Below are positions 32,292-39,688 of a DNA stretch of 45,325 bases, piece by piece. This DNA comes from Halobiforma nitratireducens JCM 10879. GTDB lineage: Archaea; Halobacteriota; Halobacteria; Halobacteriales; Natrialbaceae. The position numbers and the translations under genes were made by a program. Below the pieces are notes generated by a model. That model was not told the origin of the DNA and ran no database searches. It was given only the letters and a program-made list of their open reading frames with translations. The DNA lies in NCBI RefSeq assembly GCF_000337895.1, contig NZ_AOMA01000024.1:1-45325 (forward strand), in the 5' to 3' direction. How positions within the stretch are numbered: the stretch's first letter is position 1; every line of letters starts with the position of its first letter.

Positions 32292-32327
32292 CTAGTTACA
32301 TGTGGTCGGACGATCCATGCTTCGCGT

Positions 32328-33155
32328 ATGGTCTCGTCCCGTCCCCGCCTCCCCCTTGCTTCGATCGCTGCCGGGGTCACCGGTGGTGTCGCCAACGCCG
32401 CGGTCGTGCTCGCGCTGTACGCTCGCGCCGACTACCCCGCCCTCGAGTCGGCGACCGCGACAGCGGTGCTGGCTTTCGGTGCGTTTGCCGTCGGCTTCGT
32501 TCCGCTCGCCCTCGCGGTCTACACCCGATTGTTCGCACCGGCGGCCGGATTCGTCGCCCTCGTCGCGGGCACCGTTTCCCTCGAGTTCACGTCACCGATG
32601 CCCGAGTGGGGGACACAGGGTGGAGCGGTAATCGTCGACGGACCGACCCACATCGGCAGTTACGCGAACACCTGGTACGTCTGGCTCGCGCTCGCGGCGG
32701 TAGTCGCCGCCGCGGAGTTCGGTGTTCGACGACAGTACGGAATCGCCGACGGGAGACTGCGGAACCTCCCCGATCGACCGCTCGAGCGGGCCGACCGGTA
32801 CGCCATCGTCCTCGGGACCGCGGCCATCGTCGGCGTCGGAACGTCGCTTCTGGTCGTCCGCTCGGGCATCCGGCCGTCGCTGCTCGTCCCGATCGTCTTC
32901 GGGTTCGCCGCCGCCGTCACCGCGGTACCGTTCGTGGCGCTGTTCGAGGACGGCACACTGCTCCCGCTCGCGCTCTTTGCTGTCGTCCCCTCTCTCCTGG
33001 TATTCGAGGTCTTCGTCACGACGGACAGCCCCGTCCACATTCTCCTGTTGGGGCCGTATGCGGTCGTTCTGGCCCTCGTCTGGTTGCTCGAGCGAACTGC
33101 CAGGCAACGTCTCGGCGGTCTCGACGACGGAGCGACCGACGAACGGGCCGCGTGA
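32328..33155 (+). CDS. Polytopic membrane protein of unknown function
   Basis: This 275-residue protein is not recognised. It has about eight hydrophobic segments, such as IAAGVTGGVANAAVVLALYA, ATAVLAFGAFAVGFVPLALA, VYTRLFAPAAGFVALVAGTV, LVPIVFGFAAAVTAVPFVAL and HILLLGPYAVVLALVWLLE. The loop with SPMPEWGTQGGAVIVDGPTH is extracellular or between helices. The ATG at 32328 lies just before helix 1; the open frame upstream is not membrane-like. It lies 67 bases before folCP, which has its own TATA box. No catalytic motif is visible. Confidence 0.72.
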   Translation: MVSSRPRLPLASIAAGVTGGVANAAVVLALYARADYPALESATATAVLAFGAFAVGFVPLALAVYTRLFAPAAGFVALVAGTVSLEFTSPMPEWGTQGGAVIVDGPTHIGSYANTWYVWLALAAVVAAAEFGVRRQYGIADGRLRNLPDRPLERADRYAIVLGTAAIVGVGTSLLVVRSGIRPSLLVPIVFGFAAAVTAVPFVALFEDGTLLPLALFAVVPSLLVFEVFVTTDSPVHILLLGPYAVVLALVWLLERTARQRLGGLDDGATDERAA

Positions 33156-33191
33156 GCCCGCGTAGGGGGTCGAGGGAACCCGACTCCGACA

Positions 33192-33199
33192 CCCTAAAG
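33192..33199 (+). promoter_or_regulatory. folCP TATA-like box CCCTAAAG
   Basis: It lies 24-31 bases before the folCP ATG, suggesting a leaderless mRNA. Confidence 0.45.
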
Positions 33200-33222
33200 C
33201 GGTCGGACAGGCTGGTTCGGAT

Positions 33223-35886
33223 ATGGAGTATCACGAGGCGGCGGACTTTTGCTTCGGTCTGCGGCGGTTCCGCCCGAAACCGGGGACGGAGTCGACCGCA
33301 CGGTTGCTCGCCCACCTCGAGAACCCCCACGAGGGCGTCGATTTCGTCCAGGTTGCCGGCTCGAACGGCAAGGGGAGTACGGCCCGAATGCTCGAGCGTA
33401 CCCTTCGAGAGGCGGGGCTCTCCGTCGGACTCTATACGTCCCCACACCTCGAGGACCTGCGCGAGCGCATCCGAGTCGACGGGCGCAAGATTCCGCGCTC
33501 CGCGGTGACGGCGTACGTCGAAGCGGTCCAGGAGTACGTGACCGAGCGGGCCGCCGACGGCGAGTCGCCGACTTTCTTCGAGGTGATGACCGGCATGGCG
33601 CTGTGGCACTTCGGTCGGTCGGACGTGGACGTGGCCGTCCTCGAGGTCGGCATCGGCGGCCGCTACGACGCTACCAGCGTCGTCGATCCGGTCGCAAGCG
33701 CGGTGACCAGCGTCACGCTCGAGCACACGGGGATCATCGGCGAGACCGAGACCGAGATCGCGGCGGACAAGGCTCACGTCGCGCCCGACGCCGCGCCGTT
33801 GGTCACCGGCGTCACGGGGGACCCGCTCGAGACGATCCGGTCGGTCGCGGGGGAAGTGGTGACGGTCGGTCGTGACGCTGATGGAGGGAGCGATGGCGAC
33901 AGCGACAGCGACAGCAACGGGGCAACCGAACCCGAGCACCCAGACGTCTGCGTCTCCTACGACGGCCGCCGGAACCACACCGAAGCCGCCGTCTCTATCG
34001 CCGCCGACGACTGGGACCTCGAGACCCGTATCCCGCTTCCCGGCACTCACCAGGCCGAAAACGCGGGTATCGCGGCGACGTTGGCCCGGCAGGTCGCCGA
34101 CGTTTCGACGACAGACCTCGCCCGCGGGCTTCGGAGCGCCCACTGGCCGGGCCGGTTCGAAGTGATGGATACCGAGCCGCTCGTCGTCCTCGACGGCGCG
34201 CACAACCCTGGTGCCTGCGAAACCGTCGCGGAGACGCTCGCGACGTACGACTACGACGACCTCCTGCTGGTCGTCGGCGCGATGCACGACAAGGACCATC
34301 GATCGATGGCCGAGGCTTTGCCGACGCCGGCGACTGTCTTCGCGGCCGAACCGCCTCTCGACCGCGCCGAAGATCGGGAGGTTCTCGCCCGCGTCTTCGA
34401 GAATACCGGGGCCGAAGAGGTAGCGACCGAGGCGTCGGTACAGGACGCCCTCGCGGCGGCGCTCGAAACTGCCGAAGCCGACGACTGCGTGCTGGTCGCC
34501 GGGTCACTGTTTGCGGTCGCCGAGGCACGCTCGCGGTGGACCGTCGACGGCGTTCCCAAGCGAATTCGGGACCTCGAGGACGCCCGTGAGACGCTCGCGG
34601 ACGCGAACGTTCCCGACGAGTCGGCCGCGCGAACGGCTGACAACGCCGTCCACCGCGTCGTGAAGACGAACCTGGGGTACCGGCAGGCCCAGCATCTCAA
34701 AGAGGAACTGCTTCGACTGGGCGGGGACTGTGCGCTCTCCGGCCACGGTCACAGTCCCGGGAACGACGACGAGCGAGTCGACGCCGTCCTGATGGGAACC
34801 CTCGCACAGTTCGAGGCCCTGCTCGAGTCGATCGAGGCTGACTCGGGCCCGGACGGCGTCACGGACGTCGGCCGCGAACTGCGGTCGACGCTCGATCTCG
34901 AGGCTGACTCGTCGGGGATAGTGGTGGGATCAGAGTCAGAGTCAGAGTCAGAGTCAGAGTCGGGGTCAGGGTCAGGCTCAAGGTCGGAGTCGACATCGAC
35001 ATCACCAGCGGACACCGTCGATCGCGGGACACCGACCGGCACTGACGAAGCGGCGACGACCGACCGCTGGCCCTGGCACGACCGCACTGCCATCATGGGC
35101 ATCTTGAACGTCACGCCCGACAGCTTCCACGACGGCGGCGAGTACGACGCCCTCGAGGACGCAGTCGCTCGCGCCGAGGGAATGGTCGAAGCCGGTGCGG
35201 ACGTGATCGACGTGGGCGGGGAATCGACCCGCCCTGGCGCTGATCCCGTCCCGATCGAGGAGGAGATCGATCGCGTCGTCCCCGTGATCGAACGAATCCG
35301 CGAACTCGGTCTCGATGTCCACGTTTCGATCGACACCCGCAAAGCCGCTGTCGCCGACGCCGCCCTCGAGGCCGGCGCGGACATCGTCAACGATGTCTCC
35401 GGGCTCGAGGACCCCGAAATGCGGTTCGTCGCCGCCGACCACGATGCGGGTCTGGTCGTGATGCACAGCATCGACACACCCGTAGTACCGGACCGAGACG
35501 TCACCTACGACGATGTCGTCGAGGACGTCATCGACCAACTCGCCGAACGGATTCTGCTGGCCGAGAAGGCGGGACTCGACCGCGAGAACGTCGTCGTCGA
35601 TCCCGGACTCGGATTCGGCAAATCGCCCCGCGAAAGCTTCGAGTTGCTCGGCCGAACGGACGAGCTCCGCGCACTCGACTGTCCGATCCTGATCGGCCAC
35701 TCCCACAAATCGATGTTCGGCCACGTCGACCGCGACGCCGGCGACCGCCGCGAGGCGACGGTCGCGGCGACGGCGATCGCGGCCGATCGGGGGGCCGATA
35801 TCGTCAGGGTTCACGACGTGCCCGAGAACGTTGCCGCGGTGCGGACGGCGCTTGCGGCCGGCGATTCCGAACGGTTCGAGTGGTAG
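33223..35886 (+). CDS. folCP: Bifunctional dihydrofolate synthase (FolC) - dihydropteroate synthase (FolP) fusion
   Basis: This 887-residue fusion joins two folate-pathway enzymes. Residues about 1-450 are FolC/Mur-ligase-like: P-loop VAGSNGKGSTARML near 45-58, EVGIGGRYDATSVV, HTGIIGETETEIAADKAHVA, and LDGAHNPGACETVAETLA. About 465-540 resembles the N-terminal extension of some DHPS (LKEELLRLGGDCALSG, VDAVLMGTLAQFEALLESI). A Ser/Glu/Gly repeat linker follows, then DHPS from about residue 623: ILNVTPDSFHDGGEYDALED, DVGGESTRPGADP, VSIDTRKAAVADAALEAGAD, DPGLGFGKSP, IGHSHKSMFG. FolP couples the pterin with p-aminobenzoate and FolC adds glutamate. folCP fusions are known in Haloferax. All motifs are intact. 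Confidence 0.93.
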   Translation: MEYHEAADFCFGLRRFRPKPGTESTARLLAHLENPHEGVDFVQVAGSNGKGSTARMLERTLREAGLSVGLYTSPHLEDLRERIRVDGRKIPRSAVTAYVEAVQEYVTERAADGESPTFFEVMTGMALWHFGRSDVDVAVLEVGIGGRYDATSVVDPVASAVTSVTLEHTGIIGETETEIAADKAHVAPDAAPLVTGVTGDPLETIRSVAGEVVTVGRDADGGSDGDSDSDSNGATEPEHPDVCVSYDGRRNHTEAAVSIAADDWDLETRIPLPGTHQAENAGIAATLARQVADVSTTDLARGLRSAHWPGRFEVMDTEPLVVLDGAHNPGACETVAETLATYDYDDLLLVVGAMHDKDHRSMAEALPTPATVFAAEPPLDRAEDREVLARVFENTGAEEVATEASVQDALAAALETAEADDCVLVAGSLFAVAEARSRWTVDGVPKRIRDLEDARETLADANVPDESAARTADNAVHRVVKTNLGYRQAQHLKEELLRLGGDCALSGHGHSPGNDDERVDAVLMGTLAQFEALLESIEADSGPDGVTDVGRELRSTLDLEADSSGIVVGSESESESESESGSGSGSRSESTSTSPADTVDRGTPTGTDEAATTDRWPWHDRTAIMGILNVTPDSFHDGGEYDALEDAVARAEGMVEAGADVIDVGGESTRPGADPVPIEEEIDRVVPVIERIRELGLDVHVSIDTRKAAVADAALEAGADIVNDVSGLEDPEMRFVAADHDAGLVVMHSIDTPVVPDRDVTYDDVVEDVIDQLAERILLAEKAGLDRENVVVDPGLGFGKSPRESFELLGRTDELRALDCPILIGHSHKSMFGHVDRDAGDRREATVAATAIAADRGADIVRVHDVPENVAAVRTALAAGDSERFEW
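33891..33917 (+). repeat. GACAGC hexamer repeat in the FolC part
   Basis: About four GACAGC units code Ser/Asp in a surface loop of the FolC domain (GSDGDSDSDSNG). Confidence 0.6.
34929..34992 (+). repeat. TCAGAG hexamer array coding the FolC-FolP linker
   Basis: Five perfect TCAGAG units followed by degenerate TCGGGG/TCAGGG/TCGGAG copies encode SESESESESESGSGSGS. The array separates the DHPS-extension-like domain from the DHPS barrel and is likely to vary in length between strains. Confidence 0.85.
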
Positions 35887-35973
35887 CCCGCCCCGAGTAA
35901 CCAGTTTTTCGAACAGTTCCCGCTCCGTGACCGACCGGTGTTCTCATAGGTCTCGACCGGTTACTCGGCACAC

Positions 35974-37206
35974 ATGTCCCCGACCTTCGATCGGAGACGA
36001 CTCGCCCTCCCACTTCTCGTCCTCGTACTCGCGGTGCTTGTTGCCGGCTGCGTTGCGATCCCGACCGCGGACGAGCCCCGCGAGTTAGCGGATCGTCTCG
36101 CCGACGTCGAACCGCCCGACGAGATCGATGCGACCCTCGAGGTGCGCCACGAGATCGACGGCGAGACGACGACCTCCGTCGAGGACGTGCAGTTCCGCAC
36201 CGACGGCGCGCTCCGGATCGAGCCGGGTGGTGACGACGCTCGACCGCTCGTGGTCAGCGACGGCCAACAGCGATGGCAGTACGACCACGAAACCAACGCC
36301 GTCCACCGAATGGAGCTCGATCCCGACGCACCGTCGTTCCTCGACGGGGTGTACGCCCAGCAGGAAGAGTACGTCGACCGATACGAACTCGAGGAGTTCG
36401 AGGAGACGACCATCGAGGGTCGGGACGCGTACCGCGTGGCGTTCGACCCGCCCGCCGACGAACCGATCGACCGCTCGGTGAGCGTGCTGATCGGCGAGAC
36501 GGAGTACGTGATCCCGATCGAACGAGACGGCGATAGCGAAGACGAACTCACGGCCGGCGACCGAACCGCCGAGACCGTCGAGGTCTGGGTCGACGAGCAG
36601 CACCTGTTCCCAATCAAACACCGCGTCGCGGGAGACGGGGTCGCCCTCGAGACGACCTACAGTGACCTCGAGTTCGAGCCGGGGATTCCTGACGACCGGT
36701 TCGCGTTCGAGCCGCCGAGTGAGGAGCCGAACGGAACGGAGGGAGGCGACGGTGACGGGGAGAGCGAGGGTGGAGACGAAGACGTCATCGACGTCTCCTT
36801 CCCGTCGATCACCTACCACGAGACGATCGACGAGGCCGACGACGCCGTCCCGTTCCCGATCGCAGAACCCCCAGCCGAGACGTTGCCAGAGACCGTAGCG
36901 CTCGATACAGTCAGGACCGACGAGTACCCCGACGAGAACCGGGAGCATGCACAGCTGGCGTATCGTGGGAACGGAACGACCGTCCTGGTAACGACGAGCG
37001 ACGGGCCGGGCTTGCTCCTGGCCGACGGCGACGACGTACAGGTCGGAGACACCGAAGGAACGATCGCCGATACCCCCGAAGGAACGGAACTCGATTGGCG
37101 CTGTGAGGACGGTGAAACGGAACTGTACCACTCGGTTTTCGTCGGCGACGAGGTCGACGACCACCGAGCCCTCGCACTCGAGATCGGTGAGGAAATCGGC
37201 TGCTGA
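35974..37206 (+). CDS. LolA-like lipoprotein with C-terminal DUF4367-like domain
   Basis: The protein has 410 residues. The signal is a short hydrophobic helix ending in the lipobox LVAGC (Cys26). A LolA/outer-membrane-lipoprotein-sorting-like domain follows (residues about 45-240: TDGALRIEPGGDDARPLVVS, QQRWQYDHETNAVHRMEL, VEVWVDEQHLFPIKHRVAGD, YSDLEFEPGIPDDRFAFEPP). After an acidic Gly linker there is a second domain (HETIDEADDAVPFPIAEPPA to ELYHSVFVGDEV) resembling DUF4367. It is probably anchored on the outer face of the membrane. Archaea have no outer membrane, so sorting is not its role. Lipid or hydrophobic ligand binding is inferred from the fold family. Confidence 0.8.
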   Translation: MSPTFDRRRLALPLLVLVLAVLVAGCVAIPTADEPRELADRLADVEPPDEIDATLEVRHEIDGETTTSVEDVQFRTDGALRIEPGGDDARPLVVSDGQQRWQYDHETNAVHRMELDPDAPSFLDGVYAQQEEYVDRYELEEFEETTIEGRDAYRVAFDPPADEPIDRSVSVLIGETEYVIPIERDGDSEDELTAGDRTAETVEVWVDEQHLFPIKHRVAGDGVALETTYSDLEFEPGIPDDRFAFEPPSEEPNGTEGGDGDGESEGGDEDVIDVSFPSITYHETIDEADDAVPFPIAEPPAETLPETVALDTVRTDEYPDENREHAQLAYRGNGTTVLVTTSDGPGLLLADGDDVQVGDTEGTIADTPEGTELDWRCEDGETELYHSVFVGDEVDDHRALALEIGEEIGC

Positions 37207-37238
37207 CGACGACTTTCGGAACCGCTCGAGTCGCCGTG

Positions 37239-38543
37239 TTAGCTGCGTTCGTCCGTCAGCGCGTCGTCTCCGGTCCCGGGCGTGGACGCTCCGGAACCGG
37301 TGGTATCGTCTATATCGCTGTTGCTGTCTTCGTCTCCACTTGCGTCGTCGCCATCACGCTCGACGGTATCGGCCAGTTCCGCGTCGATCGACTCGGTATC
37401 GCCGACCTCGAGATCGGGTCCGAGGTCGGCGTCACCACTCCCCGCAAAGAGATCACGCCGGGCACACGCCGGACAGTAGTAGTTGTACCCCAGCTCGTGG
37501 GTCCGGATCGGGAACCCAGCCAGGACCGTCTCGTCGCGTCGGCGTCGGACCACGCCGCCGTCGAACGGGTCGTTACAGACGACACACCGCTCGTCCGTCG
37601 TTTCTCCCGGATGGACGACGCGGTGGTCCACGGTTCGTGTCCGCCCGACGCTCCCGATCCCGCGTCGACGCTCGAGCCGCCGGCGGAACGCGGGAGCAAC
37701 GTAGAGCCCGCTCGCGGCGAACGCGAGTCCGAAGAGGGCCGTGCCGATCGATCCGGCACCACCGACCGCCGAGAGGAGGAGTATAGAGCCGATCAGTAGG
37801 AAAGTCGCGGTAACGATGTACGCGGATGCCGTCGCCAGCGCTTCGAAGTTGGGTGTGGCCGGATCGGTTCCGGTACCGGTCCCGAGATCGCTCGCGGTCG
37901 ACTCCCGTTCCCGCTGGCGCTCCGGACCGACTCGATCGTCGACAGAGAGGTGTCGCCGTTCGGCCAATTCGGAGTAGTGGTACCAGCCGTAGAGGAGGTT
38001 TCCGATCCCGCCAGTCAGGAAGAGCAACACGATGTGGACGGCGATCGACCCCATGTCGCGGTCCACGAGGACGACGCGATCGTCGTAATCGTGCTCGAGT
38101 TCCCAGCCGGCATCGAGGTGGCGCTGGACGCGTCGACGGAATGCTCGGCGAGCGTGTGGGTCCACGTTCTGGTCCGATGGCCCGTCGCTCGGAGGTGACT
38201 GCGACTGCGACTGTGGCTGTGGCTGTGGCTGTGACCGTGATCGCTCTGCTCCCCGCTCATCTGCCTTCGATCCGATCGACCTCGACGACCGTCCGCTCCC
38301 GGATCGCCGCGTCGGTTCTGAACCCGTCGCCGGCTCCGTGCTGTCGGTCCGGGCAGTCCCGCAGTTCGCACAGAACTCGTCACTACGGTCGAACCGCTCC
38401 CCGCAGTCCGGACAGTACGTCGGCAGGCTCGAGTCCTCGAGTTCGACGCCACAGTGGAGACAGAAGTTCGCATCGGGCGGGGCGTCCGCTCCGCAGTCCG
38501 GACAGTCCCGCGTCCCCGATGGAGATGATGGTTCGGAGGGCAC
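37239..38543 (-). CDS. Zinc-ribbon membrane protein
   Basis: The protein has 434 residues. The N-terminus has two zinc ribbons with CxxC pairs (Cys14/17 with 28/31; Cys44/47 with 58/61; CPDCG-CLHCG and CPDCG-CANCG). Then comes a Gln/Ser/Pro repeat segment, and a helical region (DPHARRAFRRRVQRHLDAGW, VDRDMGSIAVHIVLLFLTGG). Two more helices (TASAYIVTATFLLIGSILLL, GTALFGLAFAASGLYVAPAF) precede a further treble-clef-like Cys set (CVVCNDPF and YYCPACARRDLF). The C-terminus is acidic and low-complexity. It is likely a cytoplasmic Zn domain tethered to the membrane; function unknown. The start is GTG at 38543. The gene is convergent with the LolA-like gene. Confidence 0.8.
   Translation of the reverse strand: MPSEPSSPSGTRDCPDCGADAPPDANFCLHCGVELEDSSLPTYCPDCGERFDRSDEFCANCGTARTDSTEPATGSEPTRRSGSGRSSRSIGSKADERGAERSRSQPQPQPQSQSQSPPSDGPSDQNVDPHARRAFRRRVQRHLDAGWELEHDYDDRVVLVDRDMGSIAVHIVLLFLTGGIGNLLYGWYHYSELAERRHLSVDDRVGPERQRERESTASDLGTGTGTDPATPNFEALATASAYIVTATFLLIGSILLLSAVGGAGSIGTALFGLAFAASGLYVAPAFRRRLERRRGIGSVGRTRTVDHRVVHPGETTDERCVVCNDPFDGGVVRRRRDETVLAGFPIRTHELGYNYYCPACARRDLFAGSGDADLGPDLEVGDTESIDAELADTVERDGDDASGDEDSNSDIDDTTGSGASTPGTGDDALTDERS
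38196..38234 (-). repeat. GACTGC/GGCTGT hexamer repeat
   Basis: Six to seven hexamers encode the Gln-Pro/Gln-Ser stretch of the zinc-ribbon protein. Confidence 0.75.
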
Positions 38544-38630
38544 ACCGGAACCGTCGTTGTGCTATCAGTTAGTAGTATACGTCTTCGGGGCAGGTGGGGA
38601 GTCGAGTAGGGAGGGTGCTCGATCTACAAC

Positions 38631-38662
38631 CCGCGACCCGTGACCTACGACTCGCGACCCAT
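38631..38662 (+). repeat. Short direct repeat CGCGACCC-TGAC
   Basis: Two imperfect copies (CGCGACCCGTGAC and CGCGACCCATGAC, 22 bases apart) lie in the gap between the zinc-ribbon gene and porB. The meaning is unknown. Confidence 0.4.
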
Positions 38663-38750
38663 GACTCGACGACTTGACGACGAAGAACGGGAAACGACGA
38701 AAGTTATCGGTTGGCGCGAATCGAACGGGGAGTTCGCGTCGGGACCGGCC

Positions 38751-39686
38751 CTACTTGTGACGGTCGAGCAGGTCGTAGCTACGCTCCCACTCGGCGTCGT
38801 CGTCGAAGTACCGCTCGGCGAGGGGCTCGTCGGGGAGTTCGCCGACTGCCTGCTTCTCCTCGGTGTAGGACGGGCGGTCCTCGTCGACGTAGTACCGGCC
38901 GGTGAGGACGGTCCCCTCGTTGAGGACGTTCTCCGTCTCGCGCATCATCTCGGCGGCTTCCTGCCGGTTCGTGTGGTCGAACTCGTAATCGTCGGAGTCC
39001 TGGACGTCGACATAGGGGACGTACTGGCGCGCGTCCTTGTTCCAGGTCGGACACTGGGTCAGGAAGTCGACGTGGGCGAAGCCGTCGTGTTCGATCGCTT
39101 CCGCGATGATCTCCTTTGCCTGGTTGGGGTTGACCGCGGCCGTGCGGGCGATGTAGCTCGCGCCAGCGTTGAGCGACATCGAGAGCGGCCGCAGCGGCGT
39201 CTTCGCACTGCCCGAGGGCTGAGTCTTGGACTTGTGGCCCTTCGGGCTGGTCGGCGAGGTCTGGCCTTTCGTCAGGCCGAAAATCTCGTTGTTGAAGACG
39301 ATGTACGTGATGTCGTGGTTCTCGCGGGCAGAGTGGATGAAGTGGTTGCCACCGATTCCGTACCCGTCGCCGTCACCGCCGGCGGCGATGACCTCGAGGT
39401 CCGGGTTGGCCAGTTTGGCTGCGCGGGCGACCGGCAGCGCACGACCGTGGATCGTGTGGAACCCGTACGTATCCAGGTAGCTGTTCAGCTTGCCGGAACA
39501 GCCGATCCCGGTGACGGTCAGTACCTCTTCGGGGGTACGGCCGACTTCCGGGAGCGCCTGCTTCAGCGATTTGAGGACGCTGAAGTCGCCACAGCCCGGA
39601 CACCAGGTCGGCTGCGGTTCGACACCGGGCGTAAACTCGTCCCGGTCGATCTCTCGTTCCTCTCCGATGGCGTTGAATGCACTCAT
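38751..39686 (-). CDS. porB: Pyruvate (2-oxoacid):ferredoxin oxidoreductase beta subunit
   Basis: The 311-residue subunit binds thiamine diphosphate and an Fe-S cluster. The CPGCGDFSVLKSL segment, GIGCSGKL and the later Cys (TQCPTWNK) supply the expected cysteines. The TPP motif is GGDGDGYGIGGNHFIHSARE with NNEIFGLTKGQTSPTS. With the alpha subunit it decarboxylates a 2-oxoacid, makes acyl-CoA and reduces ferredoxin. It starts two bases after porA ends, in the same operon. The pyruvate assignment is from the length, which is closer to Por than to the shorter Kor pair, so the substrate could still be 2-oxoglutarate. Confidence 0.9.
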   Translation of the reverse strand: MSAFNAIGEEREIDRDEFTPGVEPQPTWCPGCGDFSVLKSLKQALPEVGRTPEEVLTVTGIGCSGKLNSYLDTYGFHTIHGRALPVARAAKLANPDLEVIAAGGDGDGYGIGGNHFIHSARENHDITYIVFNNEIFGLTKGQTSPTSPKGHKSKTQPSGSAKTPLRPLSMSLNAGASYIARTAAVNPNQAKEIIAEAIEHDGFAHVDFLTQCPTWNKDARQYVPYVDVQDSDDYEFDHTNRQEAAEMMRETENVLNEGTVLTGRYYVDEDRPSYTEEKQAVGELPDEPLAERYFDDDAEWERSYDLLDRHK

Positions 39687-39688
39687 AA

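Larger units (their letters stand above)
31922..32327. other. Intergenic region with tandem repeats and hairpins
   Basis: No gene is supported. An open plus-strand frame across the 18-base repeats (Asp/Val/Thr repeats, then Arg/Ser-rich) looks like repeat noise. The region contains three near-perfect 18-base units (31946-31999) and three hairpins: 32104-32122, 32176-32195 and 32278-32291. The last lies just before the next gene. Confidence 0.5.
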
